Assembly: GCA_002682825.1 (NCBI GenBank)
Contig: NOKP01000002.1
Span: 873,132 to 937,131, forward strand
Length of the DNA: 64,000 bases
Direction of reading: 5' to 3'
Source: Neonectria sp. B-13
Lineage: Eukaryota; Ascomycota; Sordariomycetes; Hypocreales; Nectriaceae
Shown: one piece after another, positions 45,163-56,749 of the stretch
Position numbering within the stretch: the first letter of the stretch is position 1
How the letters are laid out: each line of letters starts with the position of its first letter
The notes under the pieces: model-generated
What the model was told of the DNA's origin: nothing
The model's database searches: none
The model's input: only the letters and a program-made list of their open reading frames with translations
Translations under genes and position numbers: made by a program

Positions 45163-46838
45163 GAGCGTTCTGTTGAGCGGACGTGAGATATTGAGGTTGA
45201 TTAGGAGTGTAAAGGTGCAATTGGGTTTTGAAATGGCTGTGGTGTTGGCACAATGGAGAATTCTATCTTACGCAAGCTCTGAACAAAGCATATAGTCACA
45301 ACTCATCTCATAAAAGGATTGCTGAGATTTCGCAGAGGGAAGATTACGAAGATAAAGACATGTCTCGAGGCTTTGTTTCAAGACTTGGTTAAATGTGTGA
45401 CTCTCGACTATGGCTGCCTTTTCAGTTGTGATGCTTCCAGACAGGGTTCAATATGTCTTCGCCCCCAACGGCAGAAGGCATGTGGAGCTTGAAATGGTCA
45501 AAGCCTACCTCAGCTCGATACTAACCAACTTGAGTGATGTACGAGACACACCTGATATCGGTAAGCAAGCTGAGTTTAATTCTGATCTCCTTCGAGATGT
45601 CTTGAACTTCAACCGCGACTGAATGAGGTGCTACATGAAACACCTTCCTTGCCTCTGCGCTAAGCCATTGCATCAAATCCTACGAGGATCTAAAGAAAGA
45701 GCACCGTGAGCCTCAAAAACAAACTTTAATTTGAGCAACGATTTAACACTGGCACCATACTATATCATCGACTCTAACTCTTTGCTAATACTCATCATAC
45801 TCATAAATCACAGCTGCACAAAAGCTCTAATCGAGGCGCCGCAGAAATTGCAGCAATCCGAAATCGTACTTTATGCCTTGAAGCAGGCTTCAAGGGATCG
45901 AGTCGGCAATTCACAAGCCTAGCTGAGGCATTGCAGAAAACTTATGGTCTGAACAGACAAATGGCAGAACAATGGCAGACGAAGCTTTTAAGCCTCCTGT
46001 TCCTGCTGAGATCCTTGTGCTCAACTAGATTTCATGACCGGAGTGTAGACTTGGCCGCGAGCTGCTGGCAGACGCAATGGTTGTCTCTGAGATCTGCAAA
46101 GTTAGAATTGAGAAATTCGCCCCTTCCGCTACGTATCTCTTGCTATCTGATCATGCTGTGCAGGAATAAACATCCTTGACTCGGTTTTAGGTACAGCAAA
46201 CTAGGAAGAGGTATCAGGAGCTGCGACGCTTGGAGTGACATCGTTCGGTTTCCAAATCAATAAAAGGTGATGTAAGGCTGTGCTTTGGAACCCGGCCCTT
46301 GCTGTTCCTGAAGGATTTCGTGAGTCTGGTGGAGGGATGAGCTAGGATTTAGCGACCTTTTTTGCCTCCTCCGACAAATGTTGCAGGGTGAGATTTGCTC
46401 CTTGAACAGTGAATCTCGCTGTCTACTGTAGCCAAACACAAGTTCAAATTCCATCCTCGGGCTTTTTCGAACGCCAAGGTCGGGTATTGATTGTTCGTTC
46501 ATTCTCGAATCCCATCACGGGGCGCCATCTGCTTCCTCCAATTCAGAAGGTAGTTGAGCAATTGGCTAGGCATCAAGAAACGGACAGCGGATTCAAAGCT
46601 CTGCGTGCATTGGTAGCGCTTCCTTTATGCCTGAGAACCCCTAAAGTGGGCCGTCTCGAAGCATCGCCCATGAACAGTTGTATAATCTAGGGCCGTGATC
46701 GACAAGGCGGGGGATGAAGGACTCGGATCGAGTCCTTTGATGTTGTTTTACTCGAGTATGCAACGTTAAAATCCATGTGAAAAGCCCATAGTCAACATCT
46801 ACTGTGGAAATCTTTTGAAGAGTGGTGATCGAGTCTGG
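45163..46838. other. intergenic region with short frames only
   Basis: The + strand frame at 45410-45622 (70 codons) reads like a protein start but stops early and has no recognisable continuation. Frames at 45731-46179 also look like scattered remnants. I cannot assign a family. The right end is the promoter of the next, decayed gene. Confidence 0.4.
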
Positions 46839-46846
46839 TATATAAG
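46839..46846 (+). promoter_or_regulatory. TATA box of decayed secreted-protein gene
   Basis: TATATAAG lies about 80 nt before the ATG at 46925. A good core promoter in front of a broken gene suggests recent loss. Confidence 0.5.
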
Positions 46847-46924
46847 ACGTTGTTTGACCGTTGAGACCAATAGCTCAACGCACATCCTCTGTCACTCAAC
46901 TTTTACGACCACAATAAAGTCATC

Positions 46925-47911
46925 ATGGGTTTCAAAAAGTCTTGCAAGTCGCCGCTCTGACCCCTGTTGTATTGGCATTTGCCGTGCCGAAGGTTCCGGA
47001 AGATGTCACTCCAGCTGAACATGACCAACTGGTCAGGCGTCTTTACCAGCCCGACAACCCCCGACTGGGCGTGGACGAATGCTTCAGGATTGAGATGGTC
47101 AACGAAGGCCAGATGCGCGAGCTCACTTCCAAACTTGCTCCACAATGCTGACGTTTTTCTCTATGACTTCACCAGGTGAGCCAAAGAATGCTCTCAACGA
47201 CGAAGGCCATTGCGACACAAGCCCCGACAGCGAGATGAGTACTCCCGCAGTGATTGCCTGAACGGAGACTAATTAGTGCAGTGTGAGACATACTGTGAGA
47301 AAACGCTCAATTGGGGTTATGGCCAGGAGGTGCCGTTCGACAATGCTCGCTGTGGCGAAGGCTCCTGCACCCTCGAAGACCGGATGACCGCAGAAGTCAG
47401 CAAGTCTGTGACTTGGGGCCTCCAAATAGGTCATGGGGCATTTAAACTCGGGGCCTCGTTCTCCTACAGTGAGTTCAAGTCGACCGTGAGGGGAGTGGTG
47501 CGCGACAAGCTGTTAGACCTCGAGGCAGATTGCGGATACTGGACCTTCATTCCTTACACCATCACGTAAGTGACCGAATATTCTTTCTTTTTAGCAGGAG
47601 AACCTCTCGCTAACTCGAGATAGTTCATGCGAAGTCACGGCTAAGGTAAATCGCGAGAACAAAGCCTTTTCTGGGTCGTCTTGCAAAGCCGTTGTTGAGA
47701 AAGACGAGTGTTACACTACAATTCTTGAGACATCGGAAGGGAACCCGTCCGGCACTGTTGCTTTTGTGGCAACCGAGTGTGCAGACTACAATGGTCGCCT
47801 TCCATTCTGAAAGCAGGACAAGACCTACATGAAGAAGGGTGTTTCGTTTGATGTATCTGTATTCGACGACTACTTCCTCGCATGGGCTGACTACTCAGAC
47901 GAGTCCAAGTG
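46925..47911 (+). pseudogene. secreted protein gene with frameshifts and a stop
   Basis: The ATG at 46925 starts MGFKKS, but the signal-peptide continuation (LQVAALTPVVLAFAVP) is in another frame from 46942, so one base has been lost. A second shift is needed near 47145 to reach NADVFLYDFTR before a donor. The central exon, 47281 to about 47567, is intact (CETYCEKTLNWGYGQ through CGYWTFIPYTIT). A phase-2 intron follows, then SCEVTAKV and a Cys-rich part. A TGA then replaces an expected residue between GRLPF and KQDKTYM. The CGYWTFIPY segment is known from uncharacterised fungal secreted proteins. With at least three lesions the gene is most likely dead. Confidence 0.65.
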
Positions 47912-48170
47912 AGTTCTCTCTACCCCTCAGGTTCAGTGTGAGAAGGGTAACTAGGCCCCCGTATACCAATGAGGAGTAGGAGGTTAATACCTCGAACAAC
48001 TGTTACGCAAGATCACATACCGCCAAGAAAGGCTCTTAAGTTGTTCATTTGTAGGGTGCCTGCCACATCCACTTCTTGTATTTCTACAGACTTTGATCAC
48101 AAAATACAGCTTGCTTCCGACTCTTTTTTACGCCGACAGAGCTCGGTTCAGATATAAATACGTTTGAGAC

Positions 48171-49321
48171 CTAACGGAGGAGGTTATCCTCATTATTGTT
48201 CCAGTAAAGCTTCCCAACCCAACATAGCTCAGCAGCTCCCCTAGCAGCGATATACTCCGGTATAGAGTCTAGAATCTGAATTGATGTTACCTCAGCCATC
48301 TCCATCCCATATCGAATAGCATCCTTCACTTCTTCATCCTCCACACTCTCCTCGTCGCCAGTCATGATAACCAGCATCTCTGGTCCTTTCCGTGCCCTCT
48401 CTTGCGTTAAGAAGTCCGTAACATACCACTGAACCAGAGATAGAAAGTATTCGCTATGTCTCTGCTCGCTTCCCATGTTGTAAAGAGCCATCGCATGGAT
48501 GTCCGATCTCCCCACATCGATCGCCCCCCCTATCACAGCGGCGTGGAAAATCATTGCTTTCTTGGTATACTCAACATGCAGAACATGAACCCATGGAAAT
48601 TTGTACAGCTCAGAACGGCAGACATCTTTCTCCTTAGGATGTGCGCATAATCCTTTGCCATAGCCTGCGAACGCAGCAATAATTTCGCGGGGTTGGCTCC
48701 ATATCGCGAATTGAACGTCGACATTCAAATAGTCCGCTGCATCAATGATATCTTCTTCACACAGTGCCAGAATGGATGGGTAGCTTATGACTGGTGAACC
48801 GATATTCTCTTTGGTTGGGTGTAGGTCGAAGAGAGGTCGTAGCATCTCGGCTAGGATTCTTACATCGGGCGATGATGGGAGCCATAGGTGCCTTCTCAGG
48901 GATCGTAGAGCTTGACGGGGAGCATCATCCCATGACTCCGTGAGTGTTGAGTATGGGGGGCTTTCCATCCGTTAGGTCTGGTAAGATGAGAGAGCTCGCG
49001 GGCTGGGGCTAAACGTACCAAATATGCCTGCTCTCCGGAGATGAAAGCTTCTGCATCATGGAGATGTACCGGTCAGAGCCGTCTACACGGCCAACATCTT
49101 CAAAAGAACCATCGGGATGCCGGATAGAAAGGGTTCTAAACTCGGGATCAGCGTTATAGAGTATTTAGCATGGCGCCAGCGATTTACCCGTATGTCGCTG
49201 TGAGGCTGATTCCCACTGAAAACGGTGGGGTTACATCGCGCTTCATTCTGGAGTCTCTTGCATAGTTGTCTCCGAACAAGAACAGCCACAGGTAACTCGA
49301 AATAGCCTGAAGAAAATTCAT
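48171..49321 (-). CDS. hypothetical protein, 3' exon clear, 5' part unresolved
   Basis: The frame 48968-48171 gives 265 residues: hydrophobic and acidic, well formed, with an ending IPEYIAARGAAELCW that recalls the C-terminal part of fungal Hsp70-like (actin-fold) hypothetical proteins. Upstream on the same strand two protein-like blocks fit the N-terminal side: 49321-49188, a hydrophobic start then PPFSVGISLTATYG and a donor GTAAAT, and about 49150-48962, EFRTLSIRHPDGSFEDVGRVD and a donor GTACGT. I could not close the frame through either junction with AG acceptors. The 5' half may be damaged, or the 265-aa frame may stand alone. Confidence 0.5.
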
Positions 49322-52300
49322 CGTTCCCCCGTGATATGGATCCTGTGGTGGATCGACGTCTTGGACACTGGCGCCATAAAGGAGAAGTCGGTGAGAAGTG
49401 CTTGCCGATTAACAAACCGAGGCTAGCCACGTACTGATAAGCTCGCTAAGCTCAGCTGACTCGGTATTCGTATCCGCGTATCTGCGCATCTGAGTGGATG
49501 CCTGGCTCACCCAAGTCATGCAATTGGGCAGAGAGCGAGAATCAAAGTCCAAGCACGCGTTTTTGTCCAACTCTCTCCCGATTTGGACACCCTGATGCAG
49601 GCTTGACCAAATTTGACGAGATAATTGGCTCTGGACAAGTTATTGCAGGTTGTGACGCATCACTTTCGCGGACTTGGTCGGCGCTTGTCGTCATTTGCTG
49701 TTGCAGTGGTAACATGATAAGCACCCATCCACCTTTACTATCAAAGGCCTATCATAAAAATCATAACAAAGCCTCCAAGCTGTTTAATTATATATTATTG
49801 CGAGCCCCATCACGAATCAGAATACGGGGGCTCAACCCATGCGTGACGATGGCTTCTAGGGATCCATGAGCTGCAAGGTCCGCTTGGAATACGGGAGATG
49901 CGCGCTTCCTCCAATTACATGCCAGACGATTAGAACTAGAGAGACCATAACAGGTGGTAGGCCGTGATCATTATATGTAATCACGGTGTGGTGTCTTTAA
50001 ACACCTTATTGATCTGTCCATTAGATAGAACGACATGTTAGTTTGTGCTACCTTCTTGATGCGGTCAATCGCGTCACTCATTTTGGCGGCGGAAAGGGAC
50101 AAGAAACAACACCCCAAATGGATAACAGTCCCTTAGTAAGGTACACAGAAATGCATTACATAGGCGTCTCAGTTGGTCAGCCCTAAGCTGCACTAGACAG
50201 TACGTATGTGGTCAGACAGTCTAGTGTTTAGTACCTCCTAATAGGGAAGCATCTTATGAGGTTGATTATTAAGTCGAAAGTAGGAAATAATGTTAGTAAG
50301 GCATCGAAAAGGCCTATGATCAGCTTAGCAATTAGCATTAAAGAAGATAGAGGTTTAACCTAGAATTCAGTAAAGATTTAAATATAATTATAGAATTCTT
50401 TCTTAGTAAATAAAGGCAAAGGCTTAAGCTTTAAGCTCAATAAGCTCATCTCTCTTGTCTCTCTGCTATAAGAAGCTCTTAAGTCCTTGTCTCTTGAGAT
50501 GATAATGAAAAGAAAGACACCTCCCCTTCTTCCCTTCTTAACCTCCCTTGTGGCTGCCCCCTTCCACATCCAATTACATCCTTGCTAGCAACCAGCTAGC
50601 CCACTTGGCCCTTAACCCCTGCCACACCATACTTCAACCCATCGCAGTTCCTGCCTCCTGGCGTTGGTGAGACTTTTCTTTATATTGTTGAGAGCGCAGA
50701 CATGACTGTCCCATCCGTCCCTGAGGCCATGATTTCCATTCCTCCCATTTGTTCAGTCACCAGTACACCTATAAACCCTTGTTCTATAGCCATGTCTTCC
50801 TACTCGACTTCCATTTCTAGTAGTATATCCTCCTGTGATGCGGTGGTGGCGTGAGTGTGGAACCGAAGTCTTTTGGTTATTAAGTCGCTGTCGTCGGTTT
50901 TGGGGGTCTTATCCCGAGATTCTGTCAGGGATTTGACATTGGATATCGTGGTCAAAGTGGTTGGCCGATTTGAAGTCGCCGTCGGAGATGGACTGGCAGA
51001 GTAGTAGCGGATCCTTGAAAACGGTACGACCGGCTCGTATAGGTATTACGGAGACGCTCAAACAAGATGGTTGGCTGAGATACCCAAAGTTTGGCCTCGC
51101 CGGCCACGTCCCAAAACATCGGCCTTTCTTTCCTGGTGCCCTAGTCGAAGTAGCGTCGAGCCCATGTTCACGGGGGCCAGAAAGTCCCGGGCCGACAAGG
51201 CCGAAACGATGTCGGCAAACTCATCCTCCGACGGCGGCGACGGGCCCGATGGACGAGGCCGCCATTGGCCGGGGCCCACGTCGACCGGGACTAGGAGGCT
51301 CTTGATCGCCAAGGACGAGAGAATATCGGTCGTCACCTCATCTCCTTATGCCACGCTGTCAAATGGACCACAGGCGTGCGGCGACATATTCGGTGTGGAG
51401 ATGTGGCTGAAGGTGAATGTCGATAAGGAGACCTGTTTGCTCGGAGGAGCAGTCACTACCGACCATTCAATAGTAATATATAGTATGGCGACCAGCAAGA
51501 TGTGAGATTCTTGCCGCCGACGTCACCAGGGATAGCTGGTTTACCTGATGTAAACAGTAGTGGAAGAGAATGAAATCTGCAAGGACGAAGGATGTGTTTA
51601 AATACTAATTACTAGTCGTCGGAATCTGGCAAGCCGTCACGCAGCCAACCAATCACACCGGTCGCTGACAGCATTGCTGGTTGCCAAATTGTTTGAGAAG
51701 CCGCGCAGCAACATAAGCTATTAGTTGTCTCTCAATCAAATCAATGGCAAATGAAGAGAGTCATGCAGAGTTTCAGGCATGAGTCGATAGTTTGATCAAA
51801 ACTAAGCACTATGTGCAAGTCGTCACCACACAATGATACCGAGAAGAATGCACACAGCTTGACAGGAACCATATCAAACCTTGAGTCGCGTATCTGCAGG
51901 TTCCCGGTACTATGAACACGCGCGTTTGCAATGCTACTGTCAATGTGCTACTCGAAGCCGTCACCCGCGGCCATCTTGTTTGTGTTGCGCTTCCTTCCGG
52001 CACCAATGTTTGATGTCTGATGGTTGATGGTCACGTCGCGTGGACGCGTGTCTCCGAAGCCACAGAATGATGAATCACCTGAATGGCGATGATGCCAAAC
52101 GGGGCGTCACTCACATCAGCGACGTTTGCTGGACACACACTAGTGATTCATCAAGATTGCAAAGTGTAGCAATCGTACAGTTGTGCTGTTTTATCAAGCA
52201 TGCGTATCTCCCCAGTCTTCAGTTTGACGCGTTGTGCGCAAGCAACAAATTGGTCCAGTTCCTGTGACACTTTCAAACACACAAAGCAAACTGTGACTCT

Positions 52301-52471
52301 GTCGCGTCAGGTTTGCGACCAAATCCATCAGCTGCAATGCCGTCTGCAACTACAAGCTACAGTTCGGGCTCTTTGCCTCCATTTTCTTCTCCTCTTCAGA
52401 TCATTTCCCAGCACACGCAACCCCCCTTTCTGGGACGACCCAATGGCAACTGTTCCGATCCGTTCGTGCAT
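49322..52471. other. 3.1-kb gene-poor region, AT-rich at 50.2-50.5 kb
   Basis: No convincing gene. 50230-50500 is strongly AT-rich, as decayed repeats in RIP-active fungi often are. 50900-51500 is GC-richer and open in several frames; a minus-strand frame (51336-51058) has two similar segments, DILSSLAIKSLLVPVDVG and DIVSALSARDFLAPVNMG, but no family match. An 8-bp inverted repeat (CACTAGAC/GTCTAGTG) lies at 50191-50226. Confidence 0.4.
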
Positions 52472-55105
52472 CTAGAGTTCTGTATTGGCGACATTATCTA
52501 CACTATCAGCTAACCATTGGCTGCCCATGCCCATAAAGTTAGCCAGGCCAGGGATCACTTGCGCCTCACCCCACCCGTGCAGTGGCATTGCAAGGCCATC
52601 TTGGTACAGCATATCCCTATGATCGGAGAAGTCAAAGTCCATACCCTGAGGAAGAGTGTATAGAGAGCCATCGACGGGAGCAGTAGAAAGAGTCACGTCC
52701 GCATGGATGGCGTCTTGGTCGACATTTGTCGGGATAGTCATCGGCCGTGATTTCGTCCCTGTCTCACGAGGAGCTGGGTTCATCTGCCGGGTGTTCCAGT
52801 CGCCGCTTTTGGTATCGTCCTTGAGGTGCTGAATACGCTTCTGCCATGGATGGCCGCACACGTCCACGCCTGACGAATCACTGCTGAGACGGGAGAGGTA
52901 AGTTTAAGTATTTAAATAGAGAGAGACAGTCACATGATGGAGACCAGTGCAGAGGAAGGCAGTGCGTAACTTACCTGGTATTGTAGGGCTCGATCGTCCC
53001 ATGGATGGGGATGCCGTGTCGGAACAGCATTTTCCGCGTCTCTTTCAGCTGAGGAGCCATTAAAATCGATAGATCTGGGTGAGTTTGACTCGTGGTATGT
53101 ACTCACCAGCCACTTCGCTTGTTGAAAGTATTCTGCCATCCTTTCAACATAGCCAATCAACGTCTCAATGCTCACCTTACATTCCTCTATACGCTCCTCT
53201 AGAGATTCGGACGGCGGCATGAACAACCATTGGAGTCGCACGCGCGTACTGTCGAACACGCACATGGGCAGACTTGTATCGAGAAAGACAAAGCTCTCCA
53301 TGTCAACGAGTGCGGCAACCGTCTCGAAGATGGAGGAAATATTGCTGGCGTGACGTACACAGGCCAACTGGTGCTGCTGAACCCAACCTGCTGGCGCGTC
53401 TGATAGCATGGAGTCAGGCAGGGTCTCGGGAAACCCTGGCATTACGATTCGATACAGGTCCGACATGCACTGCTCAAACCACACATGCAGCATAATCAGT
53501 GGCGAGAGTTGATCCTGCGACTGGCGCACGTAGATGGTCTCTGGGAGCAGCTGAAACTGGGGTGGTAAAGACCGTTTCCACGTAGACATCTTATGGACGC
53601 ATTGGGCAAACTTCGACGTGGTGTCCCACGGCGGTATCTCTTTGGGGTCTTCAGGGTGATTGCGCACATATCTTGCGAGGCGAAGCACACGTCAGCGAAC
53701 ACGTATTTGGAGAAGTAAATTTAGACTCACTTCAGTATGCAGTAACGCATCTGCATTATTTGCACGTAGTGACCGAACATGCCGATGTCACCTTGTGCTT
53801 GCAACTGCTGGAGAGAAGGCCGTTCCATGACGGGAATCTCTTCTTCCAGATTTGTTACCGGTGTCCAACAAGGGATGCTAAACGTGTACTGATACTCCTC
53901 ACAGGGCAGCTGCAGGCGAATGTGCTCAACCCGTAAGATGAGGAGTTCGGATAGCCCTGTCGACATCATACGGTCGAGGCAGTAGCAGGCCCAGAACAGA
54001 CGGCGCCTGGTTTCCTGCTCACTGAAGGACAAGTCGCCATCATTGGCGCGGCCTTCGTTATTCAACCCCAGGGCTAGTGCTGCGCGGGTTGCGATCGAAG
54101 ACAACATCCAGGCCGAGGCAAAGTTTCCACAGTTGACTTCGTGCCTAGCCAATACAAGAGCCGCCGCCACGGTGTCGGTAGTCATGTCGTCGAGGATCAG
54201 GAGAGTCTTAGCCTCCTTAGCCCACGATTGCGCCTGCACAGGGCCGGAGACCAATTCAACGGGATCGTTGACAAAACGTGAGGCCGCAGCGCAGATTGCC
54301 AGCAGAAGTTTTCGGTCAACTCGTCCAGACTGGACGTTTCCAAGTAAGGTGCCGCGGTGAATAAATCCATTCGCCTGGCAAGGGAAGATGCGGCTGAAGA
54401 AGGCCTGGATGTGCTGGTGGACAAGGCTTTTGGGGACGTGATCGATGTTACTAGCATCAATATCGGGCGTCTTAGGGCGGTCAGTGCCAGTTCCCGGCAC
54501 TATTACATCTTGAGCAGGCTGTTCGACAGACCGATATTTGCAGACGAGGCCTAATTCCCGACACCTCGCGCAGAGCGGGCGTTCTTGCGAGCATCGGCAC
54601 TTGGCGGTACGACAACCAGTGCAAGCGGCATTGCGACCTCCCCGCGCAAGACCGGGAACGCTGGCTGGGTTGTCGCCATCTGCAAAGTCTGGTGCAACGG
54701 CCGGAGCAGTTCTCCGTCGAGCTCTTGTAGCCAGCAAGTCCTTAATCACCGGCCACTTGCACTCAACCACGCAACGTTTACAATTATGGCAGGCTGGCTG
54801 GGACTCGTCGCATTTGATCTGCTCGTTCAATCAGCCCTTGCCTTTGTAACACAGCCAACACGCGTGTCCTCTGGAAAGTAGTCATACTTTTCTCGCCCGG
54901 CAGGTGAGGCATCCTATGGCATGTTAGACTAGAGGACTAAGACATGTCCACGTGGCAATCACGCACCTGTTCTGGATCGTTTCACCGTGCGAAGCGTGCG
55001 CGACGGAGCATCTTTCTTGGCGGGCTTGGGCGGCTGCGATTCGAAATCCAACTGTAATGGCTGCTCATTGCCTCGCCGTCCTTGTGTGCTATTCCGGGAA
55101 CTCAT
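52472..55105 (-). CDS. Zn2Cys6 transcription factor, one full and one partial zinc cluster
   Basis: The central exons are clear: about 54810-53731 and 53671-52975, joined through a 59-nt intron (ILK/YVRNHPEDP). A complete cluster, CTGCRTAKCRC followed by CARCRELGLVC, lies in the first. Just N-terminal of it the second half of another cluster is visible (IKCDESQPACHNC, then KRCVVEC). A fungal_trans-type middle region with RRRLFWACYCLDRM follows. A possible first exon (ATG 55105, ending KRSRT at a GTGCGT donor) exists. The CWLC half-motif that should complete the upstream cluster is separated from it by an in-frame TGA. The last block (about 52885-52472, ending LADSVDNVANTEL) does not join exon 52975 in frame either. 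Either unusual splicing or two lesions must be assumed. Confidence 0.65.
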
Positions 55106-56749
55106 GGCCTTACACGTTGACAAGTCGAGGTATGGGGTGTGAAGGGACGACGAAACGTCAAAGCGATAAACAGTGGCAGGATGAACCAATAGTGAAACAT
55201 CCACGTGGACGCGCTTAACGATCTAAGTCTGGATGGGTCCAGGGGTGGAGACGGAAAAATGAAAGAACAGGCCAAGTCTAGTCTATAAGTAAGGCGCTCA
55301 ATGCCTTTCCTCAAGGCCTTTTACCATTTAGTTAGGTGGGCAGAATTCTTGACAGAAATGGACGGAGAGACATTTGGATGTCATGGCGGCAGAGGCTGAG
55401 GCAGCTACCAATAATTGGGCAGCACTTGCAAAGAGATAGCATGGCAATGTGAGGATGCGGAGACCTCACACAGACTGAGGAGTAGTATACTCTAGGCGAC
55501 GTAGATTCAATGTTCGGCTTGGCTTGGACCAGTGAGGCCGTCATCAAAATAAGTGTGGGATTCAGGATGTTTATACTTGACTACGTAGCCACGTACTTAG
55601 GTTGCGCACTTCTTGTGACAAGGGGCTTCCCGCATTTCGCCTGGATACGTACGCTCCACCTATGACCCCAGTACACGTCTGAGACCAACATAGGCAAGTG
55701 ACTCCGGTCGCCAATACAAAAGGTCTTGCGTATCCCACAACACGGTGCTTAATTGAGATAATCTTCCTTCTACGTTGGGCGGAGTAGGGAAACTGTCCTA
55801 TCTCTTTTACGACCCCCAGTTTTTACACCCCAGTTTCCTCGTTGTATAAAGCCAAAATAAAAACAAGATTTCTACAGACGCCCCTAAATATTTACGTCAT
55901 CATATTCAAGTAGAGAGCTAAATAAGTCAAGCGAGTTCGGGATTTCTATTGCAACCAACATAAATGAAACATGATATCACCAATGCGATAATTCTGTGCA
56001 GTCGCTTAAAAGGGTTAACCGGTCCAGCCGGTCCAGCCGAGCCAGCCGAGCCAAACGAGCCAGCCGAGTTATAGCAGAGACCATCAACCCACATTAACAG
56101 GAGCCAATCTCAAGGCTCATTAAGCATACTGCGCAGTATGCAAGTTTATATTTACAGTCAATCTAGGCTAGATACTTTCTCCATACTATGGCTTGTACAC
56201 TATCTAAGACACATTATGCATTGCCGTCCTAGCTTGCAATTTGCTGTCCCGGACCGACGAGCACGCCGTATGCTATTGGACTCTATGGGAACGACTACCT
56301 TCCCGCTGTGGTTCCATGATGTGGTCCCCTGGAACTGTAGTGGATTGAGAGATATTTCTCGGACAAACTCTGACAGTCCTGCGTCCTTAGCTTACTTGCT
56401 TGGCCCATTTCTCCATCCCGTTCTGGTGATCATCGCCGTCGCTGGTGGATAGCATAGCAACGCTGCCTTGATATAGGGCCGGATAATACTGGGTAGTATA
56501 ACCCGTCGTTATAATGAGGTGTATGTTGAAACGCAATGCGGTTTTCCACCGACCCCTAAGATGCAGGAAGATCCCGTCGAAACCACCAGGCGGTAGTCCA
56601 ACCAAACATCATGCTTTATAACAAACCCCAAGGACTCTAAGCCCCATCCTCTCTTTTTCCCCTTCCATTCACTCTTTCATATTCTCTCATTTTCCGCCTC
56701 TCCCTCATTGCTTCTTTTCCTCCCAAGACAACGAGGGAAATCCATTGAG
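55106..56749. other. 1.6-kb intergenic region
   Basis: Divergent flank between the regulator above and the secreted beta-propeller gene. No frame has a motif. The last 130 nt before 56750 are C/T-rich, as in a fungal 5' leader. A small 9-bp tandem repeat lies at 56019-56067. Confidence 0.45.
56019..56067. repeat. 9-bp imperfect tandem repeat
   Basis: Units CCGGTCCAG, CCGGTCCAG, CCGAGCCAG, CCGAGCCAA and a shifted CGAGCCAG follow each other. The period and the CCG cores are clear; function is unknown. Confidence 0.6.
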
